From positions 100,151 to 164,150 of the forward strand of contig QXCQ01000132.1 in NCBI GenBank assembly GCA_003576535.1: DNA of 64,000 nt. Reading direction: 5' to 3'. Position numbers and translations under genes: made by a program. The notes beneath the pieces are model-generated. The model did no database searches, was not told the DNA's origin, and worked only from the letters and a program-made list of their open reading frames with translations. Below, piece after piece: positions 41,784 to 50,896 of this stretch (position 1 is its first letter; each line of letters opens with the position of its first letter). Origin of the DNA: Nakamurella silvestris (GTDB lineage: Bacteria; Actinomycetota; Actinomycetes; Mycobacteriales; Nakamurellaceae).

Positions 41784-43655
41784 TCAGTGGGTGGTGAGGG
41801 CGCTGAGCCGGTGGAAGAAGGCAGCCATCGAGTCGCGGTGCACCGGATCCTTCGGGCGGAAGCTGCCGTCGTCGTAGCCGTTGGTGATACCGGCCAGGCT
41901 GAGCCAGTCGATGGCCCCGCAGTTCTTGCTGTTGACATCGACGTCGGTGAAATGGGTCCCGCCGGTGCAGGTGAGATCCGTGCTGCCGGAGTGGTGGGTG
42001 CGGTACAACCAGGTCGCCATGACACCCCGCTGGGTGGTCGCTCCTGGATGGAAGTCCCCGCCAGGTGGGTTGAGGCCGGCGGCGGCGAGCCATTCGATGG
42101 GGCCGCAGAAGGCATCCATCGTGTGGACGTCGTTGTAGGTGCGGTCCTTCATGGGATCGCAGACGGGGTCGGACACACCAGGGTTGGCGTAGCGGAAGAG
42201 GAAGGCCGCCATGGCTTGTCGGGTGATGTCGGCGGTGGGTTGGTACTTTCCGTCCTCATATCCCAGGGCGGTGCCGGTGCCGGCCAGCCAGGTGATGTCG
42301 TCCTTGAACGTGTAGGCATTGTTGACATCTGTGAAATGTGGTGTGGTGACGGCGATCCCGGCTGTGTTGACGATCTCGGTGCTGATCTCCAGCAAGGTGC
42401 GGCCGTTGAGGACGCCTGCGGTGTAAGCGGGAACCGGAACCGCGGACACCGGTGGGTTGTTCGCGTTTCCCAATCGCCCGGAGGGGGAGGTGGTGCCCCA
42501 GCAGTACCCCTTCCCCGACTCCACCACGCAGCCGCCGCCCGCAGCCATGGTGATCGAGGCGGTCGTCTGATTGACGAAGCCGCCCTGGGGCTTGACCCGT
42601 TGCGGGAGGGACGCATCCCCGGGGGTGCCGGTGCCGAGGAGTCCGTCCGCGCCTTTGCCCCAGCACAAGGCGACCCGATCGGCGCCGTCCGCACCTTCGG
42701 CGATCGCACAACTGTTGTAGGGGCCAGCGGCCACCGACTTGACGGTGAGCCTGTCGCCGATCCCCACGACCACCGGGACGGTGGAGGTGTTGGTGCTGCC
42801 GTCGCCCAGCTGGCCGAAGTCGTTGGCCCCCCAGCAGTAGGCCGTGCCCTTCGTCAGGGCGCAACTGTGCTGTGCACCGGCGGCGATCGAGTCCACCGCC
42901 TGCGCGCCCAGACCGGAGGCGGTGTTGACCGGGGTCGGCACCAGTTGCTCCGACTTGCCCAGCCCGTCACCCAGCTGCCCCCGGTCGTCCGACCCCCAGC
43001 AGTACGCGCGGTTGGTGGCGATGGCGCAGGTGCTGTAGCTGCCGGCGCTGATGGCCGTCACCGTTTTCCCGGCCAGCGCACCGTCGGTGCGGACCTTGGT
43101 CGGGAGGGTGGAAGACAGGTGGGAGCCGATTCCGAGCTGACTGTGGGTGTTGTCCCCCCAGCAGTAGGCGGCACCGTCGGCGATCGCGCAGGTGTGCAGA
43201 CCCCCCGCGCTGACGGCGGTCACCTTCTTGCCGTCGAGCAGACCCTGAACCAGGGCGGGGGTCGGGTTGGTGTCCGCGGGGGCACCGGTGCCGAGCTGGC
43301 CGAACTTGTTCCAACCCCAGCAGTACAACGACTGCTCGGCGATCTCGCATTGATGCGCGTAGCCGGCGTCGATACTGCTGATCTCCTTCCCGTCGACCGC
43401 GGTACCGCCGTCGACCAGGACAGGGACCGATTTGTCGGTGAAGATCCCGGTGCCGAGCTCGCCCTCGGAGTTGTGCCCCCAGGACACACCCTTCGGCAGG
43501 TACTTGGCCAGGGTTCCGGGTGGGAACTTCTGCGTCGCGCCGTGCTGGGCGAGCAGGGGCGCGGCGGTGGCAGGGCCGATGGTCGCGGTGAGGGCGAGGA
43601 GCATCCCGAGCAGGAGGACCAAGGCCTGGCGGACGTGGCCGGGTGGATTTCTCAT
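41784..43655 (-). CDS. Secreted RCC1-repeat protein with C-terminal SLH domains
   Basis: The 623-residue protein starts with a signal peptide (VRQALVLLLGMLLALTATIGPATAA). About residues 45-420 hold seven RCC1-like blades, each with a SAG...C-AI--G--YCWG-N--GQLG pattern (for example CAIADGAAYCWGDNTHSQLG). Paired cysteines in each blade suggest disulfides. The last ~190 residues are three SLH modules (FTDVNNAYTFKDDITWL, YNDVHTMDAFCGPIEWLAAA, FTDVDVNSKNCGAIDWLSLA). RCC1 propellers bind proteins and SLH domains often bind cell-wall polymers, so a wall-attached binding protein is likely. The ATG at 43655 has GGGAGG only 1 nt upstream, an unusual spacing. A much longer open frame upstream is a shadow. 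Confidence 0.88.
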   Translation of the reverse strand: MRNPPGHVRQALVLLLGMLLALTATIGPATAAPLLAQHGATQKFPPGTLAKYLPKGVSWGHNSEGELGTGIFTDKSVPVLVDGGTAVDGKEISSIDAGYAHQCEIAEQSLYCWGWNKFGQLGTGAPADTNPTPALVQGLLDGKKVTAVSAGGLHTCAIADGAAYCWGDNTHSQLGIGSHLSSTLPTKVRTDGALAGKTVTAISAGSYSTCAIATNRAYCWGSDDRGQLGDGLGKSEQLVPTPVNTASGLGAQAVDSIAAGAQHSCALTKGTAYCWGANDFGQLGDGSTNTSTVPVVVGIGDRLTVKSVAAGPYNSCAIAEGADGADRVALCWGKGADGLLGTGTPGDASLPQRVKPQGGFVNQTTASITMAAGGGCVVESGKGYCWGTTSPSGRLGNANNPPVSAVPVPAYTAGVLNGRTLLEISTEIVNTAGIAVTTPHFTDVNNAYTFKDDITWLAGTGTALGYEDGKYQPTADITRQAMAAFLFRYANPGVSDPVCDPMKDRTYNDVHTMDAFCGPIEWLAAAGLNPPGGDFHPGATTQRGVMATWLYRTHHSGSTDLTCTGGTHFTDVDVNSKNCGAIDWLSLAGITNGYDDGSFRPKDPVHRDSMAAFFHRLSALTTH

Positions 43656-43703
43656 ACCTCCCGGAACGCGGCCGAGCCGCCGGGTGTTGTGTTCCGAACC
43701 ATC

Positions 43704-43756
43704 CCGCGAGCGGACGCTCACCCCCCATTTCCTGGGGTGTGAGCGTCCACTCGCGG
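43704..43756. repeat. Family A palindromic repeat, variant interior
   Basis: CCGCGAGCGGACGCTCACCC pairs with GGTGTGAGCGTCCACTCGCG-G. The interior GCTC/GAGC replaces TCCC/GGGA of the copy at 41712 on both arms, a compensatory change. It begins 16 nt after the stop of the - strand permease gene. Confidence 0.8.
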
Positions 43757-43771
43757 CGCGAACCAGGTGGA

Positions 43772-44812
43772 TCAGGTGATGTCGCGGCGGCGGAACATCC
43801 ACATCGACACCGCGGCGATGACGGCCGCATACCCGAGGATGACCCAGCCGCCGTGGGCGTTGGAGATGTGGATCTGTTCGGGGAAGAACCCCTGGTACTC
43901 GGGCTGGTAGACATCGTCCCCGGATACCGTGATCCCGCCTTCGTGCACCCAGGCGATCAGCCCGGTGGTGAACTGGAACCGTTGCAGACCCGGGCTGAGC
44001 CAGGACAGCACGGCCTCGACGACCACGAAGTAGCCGAACGCGATCCCGAAGGCCGCGGCGGTGTTGCGGATCATGTTCGCCAACCCGAAACCGAGCAGCC
44101 CGGCCGGGATCACCAGGAGCGCGGCCCGCAGCTGAACCTGCAGGGCGTGGGGCCAGAAGTCCGGTATCGGCGGGTCGAGGTCCGCCACCCCGATACCGCG
44201 ATAGGCGAGGAGGAGCTTGGCGGTCACCAACCAGATCAGCTGGGCGATGACGGCCAGGATCAGCAGCACTGCCAGCAGGACGGCGAGTTTCGCGCCCATC
44301 AGACGCAACCTGCGCGGCTCGAAGAACAGCCAGGCGACGATGTTCTTGCTGGACCACTCGGCCCCGATGGTGGTGGCGCCGAGGACGAATCCGGCCAGGG
44401 CCACCGCGACCCCGACCGCCATGGTGTAGTCGGCGATCATGGTCGGATCGAAGGGCGTCACGGGTAGGAACTGGTTGACCGGGAACCAGTCGAGCTCGGG
44501 TCCCGTGCCACACATGTCGACGCTGTTGTTGTTCTCGGCAAGGCAGCTGTCGTGCCACTGCTGCTGATCGGCGAACATCATGTCCCGCGAGGCGGTCGCC
44601 TGGGCCAGGTGCTCGGGGGTCACCTTCTGGTAGGAGGACCAGAGGTAGCCGATGGTCACGAGGAAGCCGAGCGCACTCAGCCCCAGCAGGACCTTGGTGA
44701 ACCGCCGCAGGAACATCCGGTGCAACTCGGTGGCCAGGAGCCGGGGGAAGGTTGCCGTCTGTTCGGTGGAGTCCACCGGTGCGGGGGCGACGTGACGTCC
44801 GATCGTGGTCAT
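43772..44812 (-). CDS. ABC-2 type transporter permease
   Basis: The protein has 346 residues and six or so hydrophobic segments, including KVLLGLSALGFLVTIGYLW, VGVAVALAGFVLGATTIGAE, LAVLLAVLLILAVIAQLIWL and GYAAVIAAVSMWMFRRRDI. A ~75-residue extracytoplasmic loop after the first helix (DMMFADQQQWHDSCLAENNN) contains two cysteines. The layout is that of ABC-2 export permeases. Its start overlaps the stop of the ATPase gene by 4 nt, so the two form one exporter. The substrate is unknown; drug, peptide or lipid export are all possible. Confidence 0.88.
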   Translation of the reverse strand: MTTIGRHVAPAPVDSTEQTATFPRLLATELHRMFLRRFTKVLLGLSALGFLVTIGYLWSSYQKVTPEHLAQATASRDMMFADQQQWHDSCLAENNNSVDMCGTGPELDWFPVNQFLPVTPFDPTMIADYTMAVGVAVALAGFVLGATTIGAEWSSKNIVAWLFFEPRRLRLMGAKLAVLLAVLLILAVIAQLIWLVTAKLLLAYRGIGVADLDPPIPDFWPHALQVQLRAALLVIPAGLLGFGLANMIRNTAAAFGIAFGYFVVVEAVLSWLSPGLQRFQFTTGLIAWVHEGGITVSGDDVYQPEYQGFFPEQIHISNAHGGWVILGYAAVIAAVSMWMFRRRDIT

Positions 44813-45786
44813 CGGCCTGCCTCCTTCTCGGGTGCGTCCGCGCCGGACACCAGGTCGGCGGCATGGTGGGGTGCCCCTGGTTCGGTGCCGGTGATCTGCA
44901 GGAAGACACTTTCCAGGTCGGTGCTGATGGGGGTCAGCTCGGACAGGTACAACCCGGCTTCGCTGAGAACGCGCGTCACCCTCGACGGGTCGTCGACCCG
45001 GCCGATCCGAAGGGAATCCTCCTCCGAGGTCACGGTGAAGCCGTGGTGTTGCAGCACTTCTCGGCCGCGCTCTCCGTCATGCAGGCGGATACGCACATCC
45101 CCGGAGCTGCCCGCGGCGAGCAGTTCGCTGACCGACCCCGCCGCGATGACCTGCCCGCGGGACATGATCGCCACCCGGTCGCAGACCTGTTGCACCTCGG
45201 AGAGCTGGTGGGAGGACAGCAGCACGGTGACCCCGGAGGCTCCGAGATCGCTGATCAATTGTCGGATCTCGCGGATGCCGGCGGCATCGAGCCCGTTTCC
45301 GGGCTCGTCCAGGATCAGCAGTTCCGGGCGTTTCAGCAGGGCTGCGGCGATACCCAGACGCTGTTTCATGCCCAGGCTGTAGCCCTTGACCCGGTCGTCC
45401 GCGCGCCCGCTGAGCTCGACGAGTCCGAGGATCTCATCGACCCGGCTCCGGGGGATCCCGCTGGCCTGGGCCAGCAGGGTCAGGTTCTGTCGGCCGGTGA
45501 AAGTCGGGAAGAAGAGCGGAGTCTCGACCAGGGATCCCACCCTGCCGATCACCGCGGGCAGGTCGTGCGGGACCGACCGGCCGAAGAGTTTCAGATTGCC
45601 GCTGTCCGGTTTGGCCAGGCCGAGCAACAAGCGGATGGTGGTCGTCTTTCCCGATCCGTTGGGTCCGAGGAAACCGAATACCCCGCCGGCCTGCACTTCA
45701 AGATTCAGGCCGCGTACAGCGTGTTCGGGTGGTTTTCGCCACCTCTTGTAGGTTTTGTTCGCGCCCTGTATCTCGATGACGTTCAT
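44809..45786 (-). CDS. ABC transporter ATP-binding protein (ABC-2 exporter type)
   Basis: The protein has 325 residues. Walker A GPNGSGKTT, Q-loop region SLVETPLFFP, signature YSLGMKQRLG, Walker B LLILDEPGNGLD and switch SSHQLSE are present. The C-terminal ~100 residues form the extension common in DrrA/CcmA-type exporters. The ATG at 45786 is preferred to an in-frame ATC/ATG-like start 21 nt upstream, as GGGGAAGGG precedes it. It forms a coupled pair with the permease. Confidence 0.92.
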   Translation of the reverse strand: MNVIEIQGANKTYKRWRKPPEHAVRGLNLEVQAGGVFGFLGPNGSGKTTTIRLLLGLAKPDSGNLKLFGRSVPHDLPAVIGRVGSLVETPLFFPTFTGRQNLTLLAQASGIPRSRVDEILGLVELSGRADDRVKGYSLGMKQRLGIAAALLKRPELLILDEPGNGLDAAGIREIRQLISDLGASGVTVLLSSHQLSEVQQVCDRVAIMSRGQVIAAGSVSELLAAGSSGDVRIRLHDGERGREVLQHHGFTVTSEEDSLRIGRVDDPSRVTRVLSEAGLYLSELTPISTDLESVFLQITGTEPGAPHHAADLVSGADAPEKEAGR

Positions 45787-45845
45787 GGTTCCCTTCCCCT
45801 GGATCAAATATCCTTCTCGCCGTCCGAGTCAGCGTCCCCCCGGCC

Positions 45846-45860
45846 GTTCACACGGTGAAC
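45846..45860 (-). promoter_or_regulatory. Small perfect palindrome upstream of the ABC exporter operon
   Basis: GTTCAC-ACG-GTGAAC lies 60 nt before the ATPase start. It could be an operator. The rest of this ~290-bp spacer holds only the sigma-gene remnant further on. Confidence 0.3.
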
Positions 45861-46076
45861 TATGCCTGATCCACAGCCAGATCTCGCAGCCGACCCACCC
45901 ACCGCTTTTTTCGGCAACAGGTCGTTGAAGGTGCCCTGGAACAGGGATTATCGAATCCGTCGGGCCGACGCAACCGCGAGGTTCCCGACACGTCTTGCAG
46001 GGAGGGAAAGGTGCAGGCGCAGTTCGATGCTCGTGGTTCTCTCCGATGATTCACGGCCCCATTCGCGGTTTTCTTT

Positions 46077-46265
46077 ACCGAATTCGACGAATCGTGGGCG
46101 TGTGCTTTCGGAGCGCGTGGGCCGAGACGCTCCGGTGACGGTAGGGGAGAGGCCATGCAGAAGATCGCCGACGCCAGGGGGCTCACCCTCTGCACGGCAA
46201 GGTCCCGTCTGTCCCGCGGTCTGGATGCCATCGCGGCCGCGGTCTCGTCAACGGAGCGGACATGA
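46077..46265 (+). pseudogene. Remnant of an ECF sigma factor gene
   Basis: One frame reads FAVFFTEFDESWACAFGARG, like the start of sigma region 2, then after ~15 unrelated residues EAMQKIADARGLTLCTARSR LSRGLDAI, a recognisable region 4.2 helix-turn-helix end. The central ~90 residues are missing and an in-frame TGA precedes the first piece, with no start codon. The last codons overlap the next gene as ATGA, exactly as in the intact module at 37428-38710. A sigma gene with a large internal deletion is the best reading. Confidence 0.55.
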
Positions 46266-47140
46266 ACACCGACATGAACGACGACGATGGTGCCGAGAGG
46301 ATCCTGCGCTCGGCGTCGGCCGAGGACGCCGTCACGGATCAGACCCGCGAAAAGGGGTGGGCGCACGTCCGGTCCCGAATCTCTGCGCGAGGCTCGGTCA
46401 CCGGTCGGCGGCGTCGGGTATGGACCGGTGTCGCGGCGGCCGCTGTGGTGGTGATGGCGACCGCGGTCGTTCTGGTCGCACGACCGAGGGGGGCGACCGA
46501 ACCGGTGGCGGCACCGGTGGTCTTGAGTTCGACGACAACCCCTGCCACAGCGCCGGGATCGACGGCGGACACGACCCCCGAGACCATCGATTCCGGCGTA
46601 CCGGCCGGGACGGAACCTTCGATACCGGGCACGCTCGAACCGTCGGATCCCTCGCCCGCGCAGACGCCCACGTCGTCGGAGATCGGGCCGATTCCGACGA
46701 ACGCAATCCTGAGCGACTATTTTCCGTACCGGCCGTGCGGCATGTCCTCCTCCGAGCTGTTGCTGAAGTCCAGATACATGGACCTGTCGGTCGAGTACCC
46801 GTCCAAGATGGAACAGCAAGGAGGCCCTGATGCGAAGGTCACGGTGGTGAACAAGTCCGGTGGGGAGCTGGAACTCGGGGACTGGTACATCGGATTGTTC
46901 AAGGACGAAGTGCTGGTGTCGTTCGTGTACCCCGTCGCCATGTACAGGGAGGGCCTGTTGCCCGCAGGCGTGACGAGGACTTTGTCCGCGCCGATGCTGT
47001 ATTTCGGTCTGTGCGCTTCGGGGAACCCCAACATTCCGCTCCCCGCGGGTAGGTATCAGGCATATCTGGTGCAGACCGCCAGAGCACCGCAGGGGATCAT
47101 CGCCGCCGGGGCCGGCCCCACGACCGTGACGGTCGGGTGA
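46262..47140 (+). CDS. Single-pass membrane protein, paralogous to the sigma-partner at 37919
   Basis: The 292-residue protein has a ~58-residue cytoplasmic part (DDGAERILRSASAEDAVTDQ), one helix (VWTGVAAAAVVVMATAVVLV), a Thr/Pro/Ser-rich linker (~85 residues) and an exported domain (ELLLKSRYMDLSVEYPSKME, AKVTVVNKSGGELELGDWYI, PLPAGRYQAYLVQTARA). The VT-N-x...W-xGL-xD-x-V pattern of that domain resembles the protein of the intact sigma module. Because its own sigma gene is decayed, it may now be an orphan. Start chosen by the ATGA overlap with the sigma remnant. Confidence 0.65.
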   Translation: MNTDMNDDDGAERILRSASAEDAVTDQTREKGWAHVRSRISARGSVTGRRRRVWTGVAAAAVVVMATAVVLVARPRGATEPVAAPVVLSSTTTPATAPGSTADTTPETIDSGVPAGTEPSIPGTLEPSDPSPAQTPTSSEIGPIPTNAILSDYFPYRPCGMSSSELLLKSRYMDLSVEYPSKMEQQGGPDAKVTVVNKSGGELELGDWYIGLFKDEVLVSFVYPVAMYREGLLPAGVTRTLSAPMLYFGLCASGNPNIPLPAGRYQAYLVQTARAPQGIIAAGAGPTTVTVG

Positions 47141-47170
47141 TCAAGGTGCGGCCGACCGTGCTCCGGTGAC

Positions 47171-47548
47171 TCATCTGTGGGAGACCGCCTCGACGTTGTT
47201 GCCGTCGAGGTCCCGGACGAACACCCCGTAGTAACCCTGGTGGTACTCCGGCCACTCCCTGGCCGGATGCAGCAGCTGCGCCCCGGCGGCGACCGCTGCG
47301 GCCTCCACCGCATCCACCGCCGACCGGTCGGGGGCGGTGAAGGCCAGGTGGATCTCCCGACGGTCCGGTTCGACCTCCGGGCCGATCCAGAAGTGCGGGA
47401 ACCCGTCCGGGCCGCCGATTCCCACGACCGGCCCGTCCCCGAGGTCGAATCTCATCGCCTCGCTGAACCCGAGGGCGGCGAAGACCTCCAGGTAGAAGGT
47501 CACCGCAGCGTTGACGTCCTTGGCCTGGATGGCGACGTGGTCGATCAT
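47171..47548 (-). CDS. VOC family protein (glyoxalase/bleomycin-resistance fold)
   Basis: From the ATG at 47548 the product has 125 residues (a TTG at 47560 is possible). [40 protein letters not shown], and [20 protein letters not shown] are typical of small VOC proteins, with His near the start and Glu near the end as likely metal ligands. Substrate unknown. It is divergent from rarA. Confidence 0.85.
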   Translation of the reverse strand: MIDHVAIQAKDVNAAVTFYLEVFAALGFSEAMRFDLGDGPVVGIGGPDGFPHFWIGPEVEPDRREIHLAFTAPDRSAVDAVEAAAVAAGAQLLHPAREWPEYHQGYYGVFVRDLDGNNVEAVSHR

Positions 47549-47635
47549 CGCTGTATTCAAACACCGCCACCGGGCATCCGGGATGGTTCGACGACGTGAA
47601 CATCCTTCGGCACCGGAGCCGTCGGACCCGCGCGG

Positions 47636-47641
47636 TAGCGT
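47636..47641 (+). promoter_or_regulatory. -10 element of a probably leaderless rarA
   Basis: TAGCGT fits TANNNT and ends 7 nt before the GTG start. No Shine-Dalgarno is seen, as expected for a leaderless message. Confidence 0.55.
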
Positions 47642-47648
47642 CTACGGG

Positions 47649-49067
47649 GTGACAAGCAACATCCAGCCGGACATGCCGGGGCTCTTCGGGGAGGACCGCC
47701 CTGTCCCTGTGCAGTCCTCCGGGGCGCTCTCGGCACCGGCGCCCTACGACCCGCGTGCACCGCTGGCGGTTCGGATGCGGCCGCAGAACCTGGACGAGGT
47801 CGTCGGCCAGCAGCACCTGCTCGGCCCCGGCGCACCGCTGCGTCGGCTGGTCGAGGGCGGGTCACCGTCGTCGATGCTCCTGTACGGGCCGCCGGGCACC
47901 GGCAAGACGACCCTGGCCACCCTGGTCGCGGGGGCGAGCGGACGGCGGTTCGCCCAGCTCTCCGCCCTCTCTGCCGGGGTCAAGGAGGTGCGGGCCGTCA
48001 TCGAGGAGGCACGTCGATCCTTGCGGAGCACGGGTGAGCAGACGGTTCTGTTCATCGACGAGGTGCACCGGTTCTCCAAGACCCAGCAGGATTCGCTGCT
48101 CGGCGCGGTGGAGGACCGGACCGTCATCCTGATCGCGGCCACGACCGAGAACCCGTTCTTCTCGGTCGTGTCGCCGCTGCTGTCCCGGTCGCTGGTGCTG
48201 CAGCTGCAGGTCCTCACCGACGAGGACATCGCCGGGTTGCTGCGCCGGGCCATGACCAGCGAACGGGGCCTGGACGGTCGGCTGACCCTCACCGACGAGG
48301 CCGTCGGCCACCTGGTGGCCCTGGCGGTGGGGGATGCCCGGCGGGCGCTCACCGCGTTGGAGACCGCTGCCGATTCGGTACTGGACAACCGCACCCTCAA
48401 CGACGGCGAGCAGCCGGAGGTACCTGTCATCGATCTGATGGCGGTGGAACGGGCGATGGATCGCGCCGCCGTCCGGTACGACCGGTCCGGGGACCAGCAC
48501 TACGACGTCACGAGCGCCTTCATCAAGTCCATCCGCGGCTCCGATGTCGATGCCGCCCTGCACTACCTGGCGCGGATGCTGGAGGCGGGGGAGGACCCGC
48601 GCTTCATCGCCCGCAGGCTGATGATCCATGCCTCCGAGGACATCGGGATGGCCGATCCGACCGCCCTGCCGCTGGCGGTCTCGGCGGCCCAGGTGGTGCA
48701 ACTGGTGGGGCTGCCGGAATGCAGGATCGCGTTGGCCCAGGCCACCATCCATCTGGCCACCGCCCCGAAATCGGGGGCGGTGATCGCCGCGATCGACGCT
48801 GCGATGGGCGATGTCCGGGCCGGCAAGACCGGGCCGGTGCCGCCGTACCTGCGGGACGGGCACTACCCCGGGGCGGCGAAACTGGGAAATGCGCAGGGCT
48901 ACATCTATCCGCATCACCTGGCCGACGGTGTGGCCACCCAGCAGTACCCACCCGACGACCTGGTCGGCCGGGACTACTACGAACCGACCACCAAGGGGAA
49001 CGAGCGGGTGATCTCCGAGCGGCTGGCGAAACTGCGCCGGGTGGTGCGCGGGTTGCGCGAGAAGTAG
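47649..49067 (+). CDS. rarA: Replication-associated recombination protein RarA (MgsA, Rv2559c-like)
   Basis: The 472-residue protein is a clamp-loader-like AAA+ ATPase that acts at stalled replication forks. Visible are [38 protein letters not shown] (Walker A), [16 protein letters not shown] (Walker B), [19 protein letters not shown] (sensor 1 and arginine finger), [20 protein letters not shown] and the tetramerisation domain ending [19 protein letters not shown] start selected from the -10 element and from the family N-terminus (PGLFGEDRP). Confidence 0.95.
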   Translation: MTSNIQPDMPGLFGEDRPVPVQSSGALSAPAPYDPRAPLAVRMRPQNLDEVVGQQHLLGPGAPLRRLVEGGSPSSMLLYGPPGTGKTTLATLVAGASGRRFAQLSALSAGVKEVRAVIEEARRSLRSTGEQTVLFIDEVHRFSKTQQDSLLGAVEDRTVILIAATTENPFFSVVSPLLSRSLVLQLQVLTDEDIAGLLRRAMTSERGLDGRLTLTDEAVGHLVALAVGDARRALTALETAADSVLDNRTLNDGEQPEVPVIDLMAVERAMDRAAVRYDRSGDQHYDVTSAFIKSIRGSDVDAALHYLARMLEAGEDPRFIARRLMIHASEDIGMADPTALPLAVSAAQVVQLVGLPECRIALAQATIHLATAPKSGAVIAAIDAAMGDVRAGKTGPVPPYLRDGHYPGAAKLGNAQGYIYPHHLADGVATQQYPPDDLVGRDYYEPTTKGNERVISERLAKLRRVVRGLREK

Positions 49068-49154
49068 ACGGGGAACGGTTCGTCCCGCGGGACGGTTCCC
49101 CGACCGGAGCGGGACCCTGATCGGGACACGACGAGAAGGAACAGGAAGACATCC

Positions 49155-50120
49155 ATGGCACAGGTCATTCAGGTCAGCAGCACCGGCGGCCCGGAAGTAC
49201 TCGTCCCGACCGAGGCCCGCCTCGCCGACCCCGGCCCCGGGCAGGTGCTGATCGACGTCGCGGCCGCCGGCGTCAACTTCATCGACATCTACCAACGGCA
49301 GGGTGTCTACCAGCGGGATCTGCCTTACGTGCCCGGGTCCGAGGGTGCCGGCCGGATCGCCGCGGTCGGACCGGAGGTGTCCGGGTTCGCTGTCGGTGAC
49401 CGGGTGGCCTGGGAATCGCTCCCCGGCTCCTACGCGGCGCAGGTGGTAGGACCGGCGGATCGGCTGATCCCGGTTCCCGATTCCATCTCCGACGTGCAGG
49501 CGGCAGCGGTTCCGCTGCAGGGGCTGACGGCCCACTACCTGGCTCGGACGTCGTACCCGATCAGGTCCGGGGACACCGTGCTGATCCACGCCGGAGCCGG
49601 CGGGGTCGGGCTGCTGCTCACCCAGATCGCGAAGCTCCTCGGTGCCCGGGTGTTCACCACGGTGTCCACACCGGAGAAGGCCCAGATCTCACGCGCGGCC
49701 GGGGCGGACGAGGTGCTGGAGTACAGCGGGTTCGCCGCGGCGGCGAAGGACCTCACCGACGGAGCCGGGGTGGCGGCGGTCTACGACGGCGTCGGCAAGG
49801 ACACCTTCGACGAGTCCCTCCGGGCCCTGCGGGTTCGCGGGACGATGGTCCTCTTCGGCGGGGCGAGCGGGCAGGTGCCGGACTTCAACCTGCAGCGGCT
49901 GGCAGCCGGCGGCTCGCTCACGATCACCCGGCCGACCCTGGTGCACTTCGTCGCCGCGCGGGCGGAACTGCTGGAACGTGCCGAGGAGCTGTGGGGGTGG
50001 ATCGCCGACGATCGGCTCGACCTGAGCATCGGACAGACCTATCCGCTGGCCGAGGCGGGGCGGGCCCATGAGGATCTGGCGGCCCGGCGTACCTCCGGCA
50101 AACTTCTGCTCATCCCCTGA
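49155..50120 (+). CDS. Quinone oxidoreductase (zeta-crystallin-like MDR family)
   Basis: The protein has 321 residues with the zinc-independent medium-chain dehydrogenase fold: GVNFIDIYQRQGVYQRDLPY at the N-terminal domain and VLIHAGAGGVGLLLTQIAKL as the NADPH-binding Rossmann loop, then YDGVGKDTFDESLRAL. Structural and catalytic zinc ligands are absent, as in QOR. It reduces quinones with NADPH in characterised relatives. ATG behind AGAAGGAACAGGAAG. It is followed by a family B palindrome and a GNAT gene. Confidence 0.93.
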   Translation: MAQVIQVSSTGGPEVLVPTEARLADPGPGQVLIDVAAAGVNFIDIYQRQGVYQRDLPYVPGSEGAGRIAAVGPEVSGFAVGDRVAWESLPGSYAAQVVGPADRLIPVPDSISDVQAAAVPLQGLTAHYLARTSYPIRSGDTVLIHAGAGGVGLLLTQIAKLLGARVFTTVSTPEKAQISRAAGADEVLEYSGFAAAAKDLTDGAGVAAVYDGVGKDTFDESLRALRVRGTMVLFGGASGQVPDFNLQRLAAGGSLTITRPTLVHFVAARAELLERAEELWGWIADDRLDLSIGQTYPLAEAGRAHEDLAARRTSGKLLLIP

Positions 50121-50140
50121 TGGTGTCCACCGACCCGCCC

Positions 50141-50208
50141 CTCCCGCGCACGTTGTTGGTCCTCGCGCACGAAACTACGCGCGCGAGGACCAACAACGTG
50201 CGCGAGAA
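50141..50208. repeat. 68-bp palindromic repeat, family B (copy 2)
   Basis: CGCGCACGTTGTTGGTCCTC pairs with its complement in the right half around a 5-nt centre (AAACT). It begins 21 nt after the quinone oxidoreductase stop. The frame of the following GNAT gene is open through it. Confidence 0.8.
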
Positions 50209-50221
50209 CAGGGGGTCGGCC

Positions 50222-50779
50222 GTGCGGCTGCGGGCCGTCACGGCCGCCGAGGCCGAGGCGGTGTGTGCCGGGAACCGGCCTTCCACCGGCCCGGCCTGGC
50301 ACCCGGAATATCCTCTGGACGAGGACATCCGCGCCTGCGGCGGCTTCGCCGACCGGTCGGCCGCCGGTGAGCACCGGGATCCGTTCGGCTACTACCAGGT
50401 GATCCTGGTCGGTCCGGAGGGGGAGCAGGTCGTCGGCGGGGCGGGATTCCACGGGCCGCCGATCCTGGACACCGTGGAGGTGGGGTACTCGGTGGTCCCG
50501 GACCGGCGTGGTCTGGGCATCGCCACGGCAGCCCTGGAACTGCTGCTGGAGACCGCCGGTCGGACCGGGGTCGATCTCGTCATCGGCTCGACCGGGGTGG
50601 CCGACGGACACTCCCGGGGGGTGATGTCGGCGGCGGGCATGCGGCCGGCCGGATCCGACGCAGGGGTGTGCCATTTCGACTGGCGACCTTCCTCCGGCGC
50701 GGGGGCCGGAGGACACCCACCTTCTCCGGGGAGACCCGATGGTGACCGGCACACCAAAACAGACCATCTGTCCGGGTAA
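50222..50779 (+). CDS. GNAT family N-acetyltransferase
   Basis: From the GTG after the palindrome the product has 185 residues (MRLRAVTAAEAEAVCAGNRP). The acetyl-CoA loop is VVPDRRGLGIATAALELLLE and strand beta-4 is TVEVGYSV. The C-terminal ~30 residues are Gly/Pro-rich and disordered. An ATG at 50120, overlapping the previous stop, would add 34 residues encoded by the repeat; it is less likely because the added peptide (LVLAHETTRARTNNVRE) is just the translated palindrome. Substrate unknown. Confidence 0.85.
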   Translation: MRLRAVTAAEAEAVCAGNRPSTGPAWHPEYPLDEDIRACGGFADRSAAGEHRDPFGYYQVILVGPEGEQVVGGAGFHGPPILDTVEVGYSVVPDRRGLGIATAALELLLETAGRTGVDLVIGSTGVADGHSRGVMSAAGMRPAGSDAGVCHFDWRPSSGAGAGGHPPSPGRPDGDRHTKTDHLSG

Positions 50780-50896
50780 TCTAGGACCGCACGGCAGATC
50801 GATGCGCAGGTATCCACCCGGACACGCCTCCGGGGCGATCGATCCGAACCACCCGCGCACCGGCTCACAACGACGACAAGCGCAGGAGGGTGGCCC

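Noticed and set aside
43656-44909. N-terminal extension of the RCC1-SLH frame giving a >1000-residue protein
   Set aside because: It runs antisense-frame through the ABC permease gene and the family A repeat; the true start is the ATG before the signal peptide.
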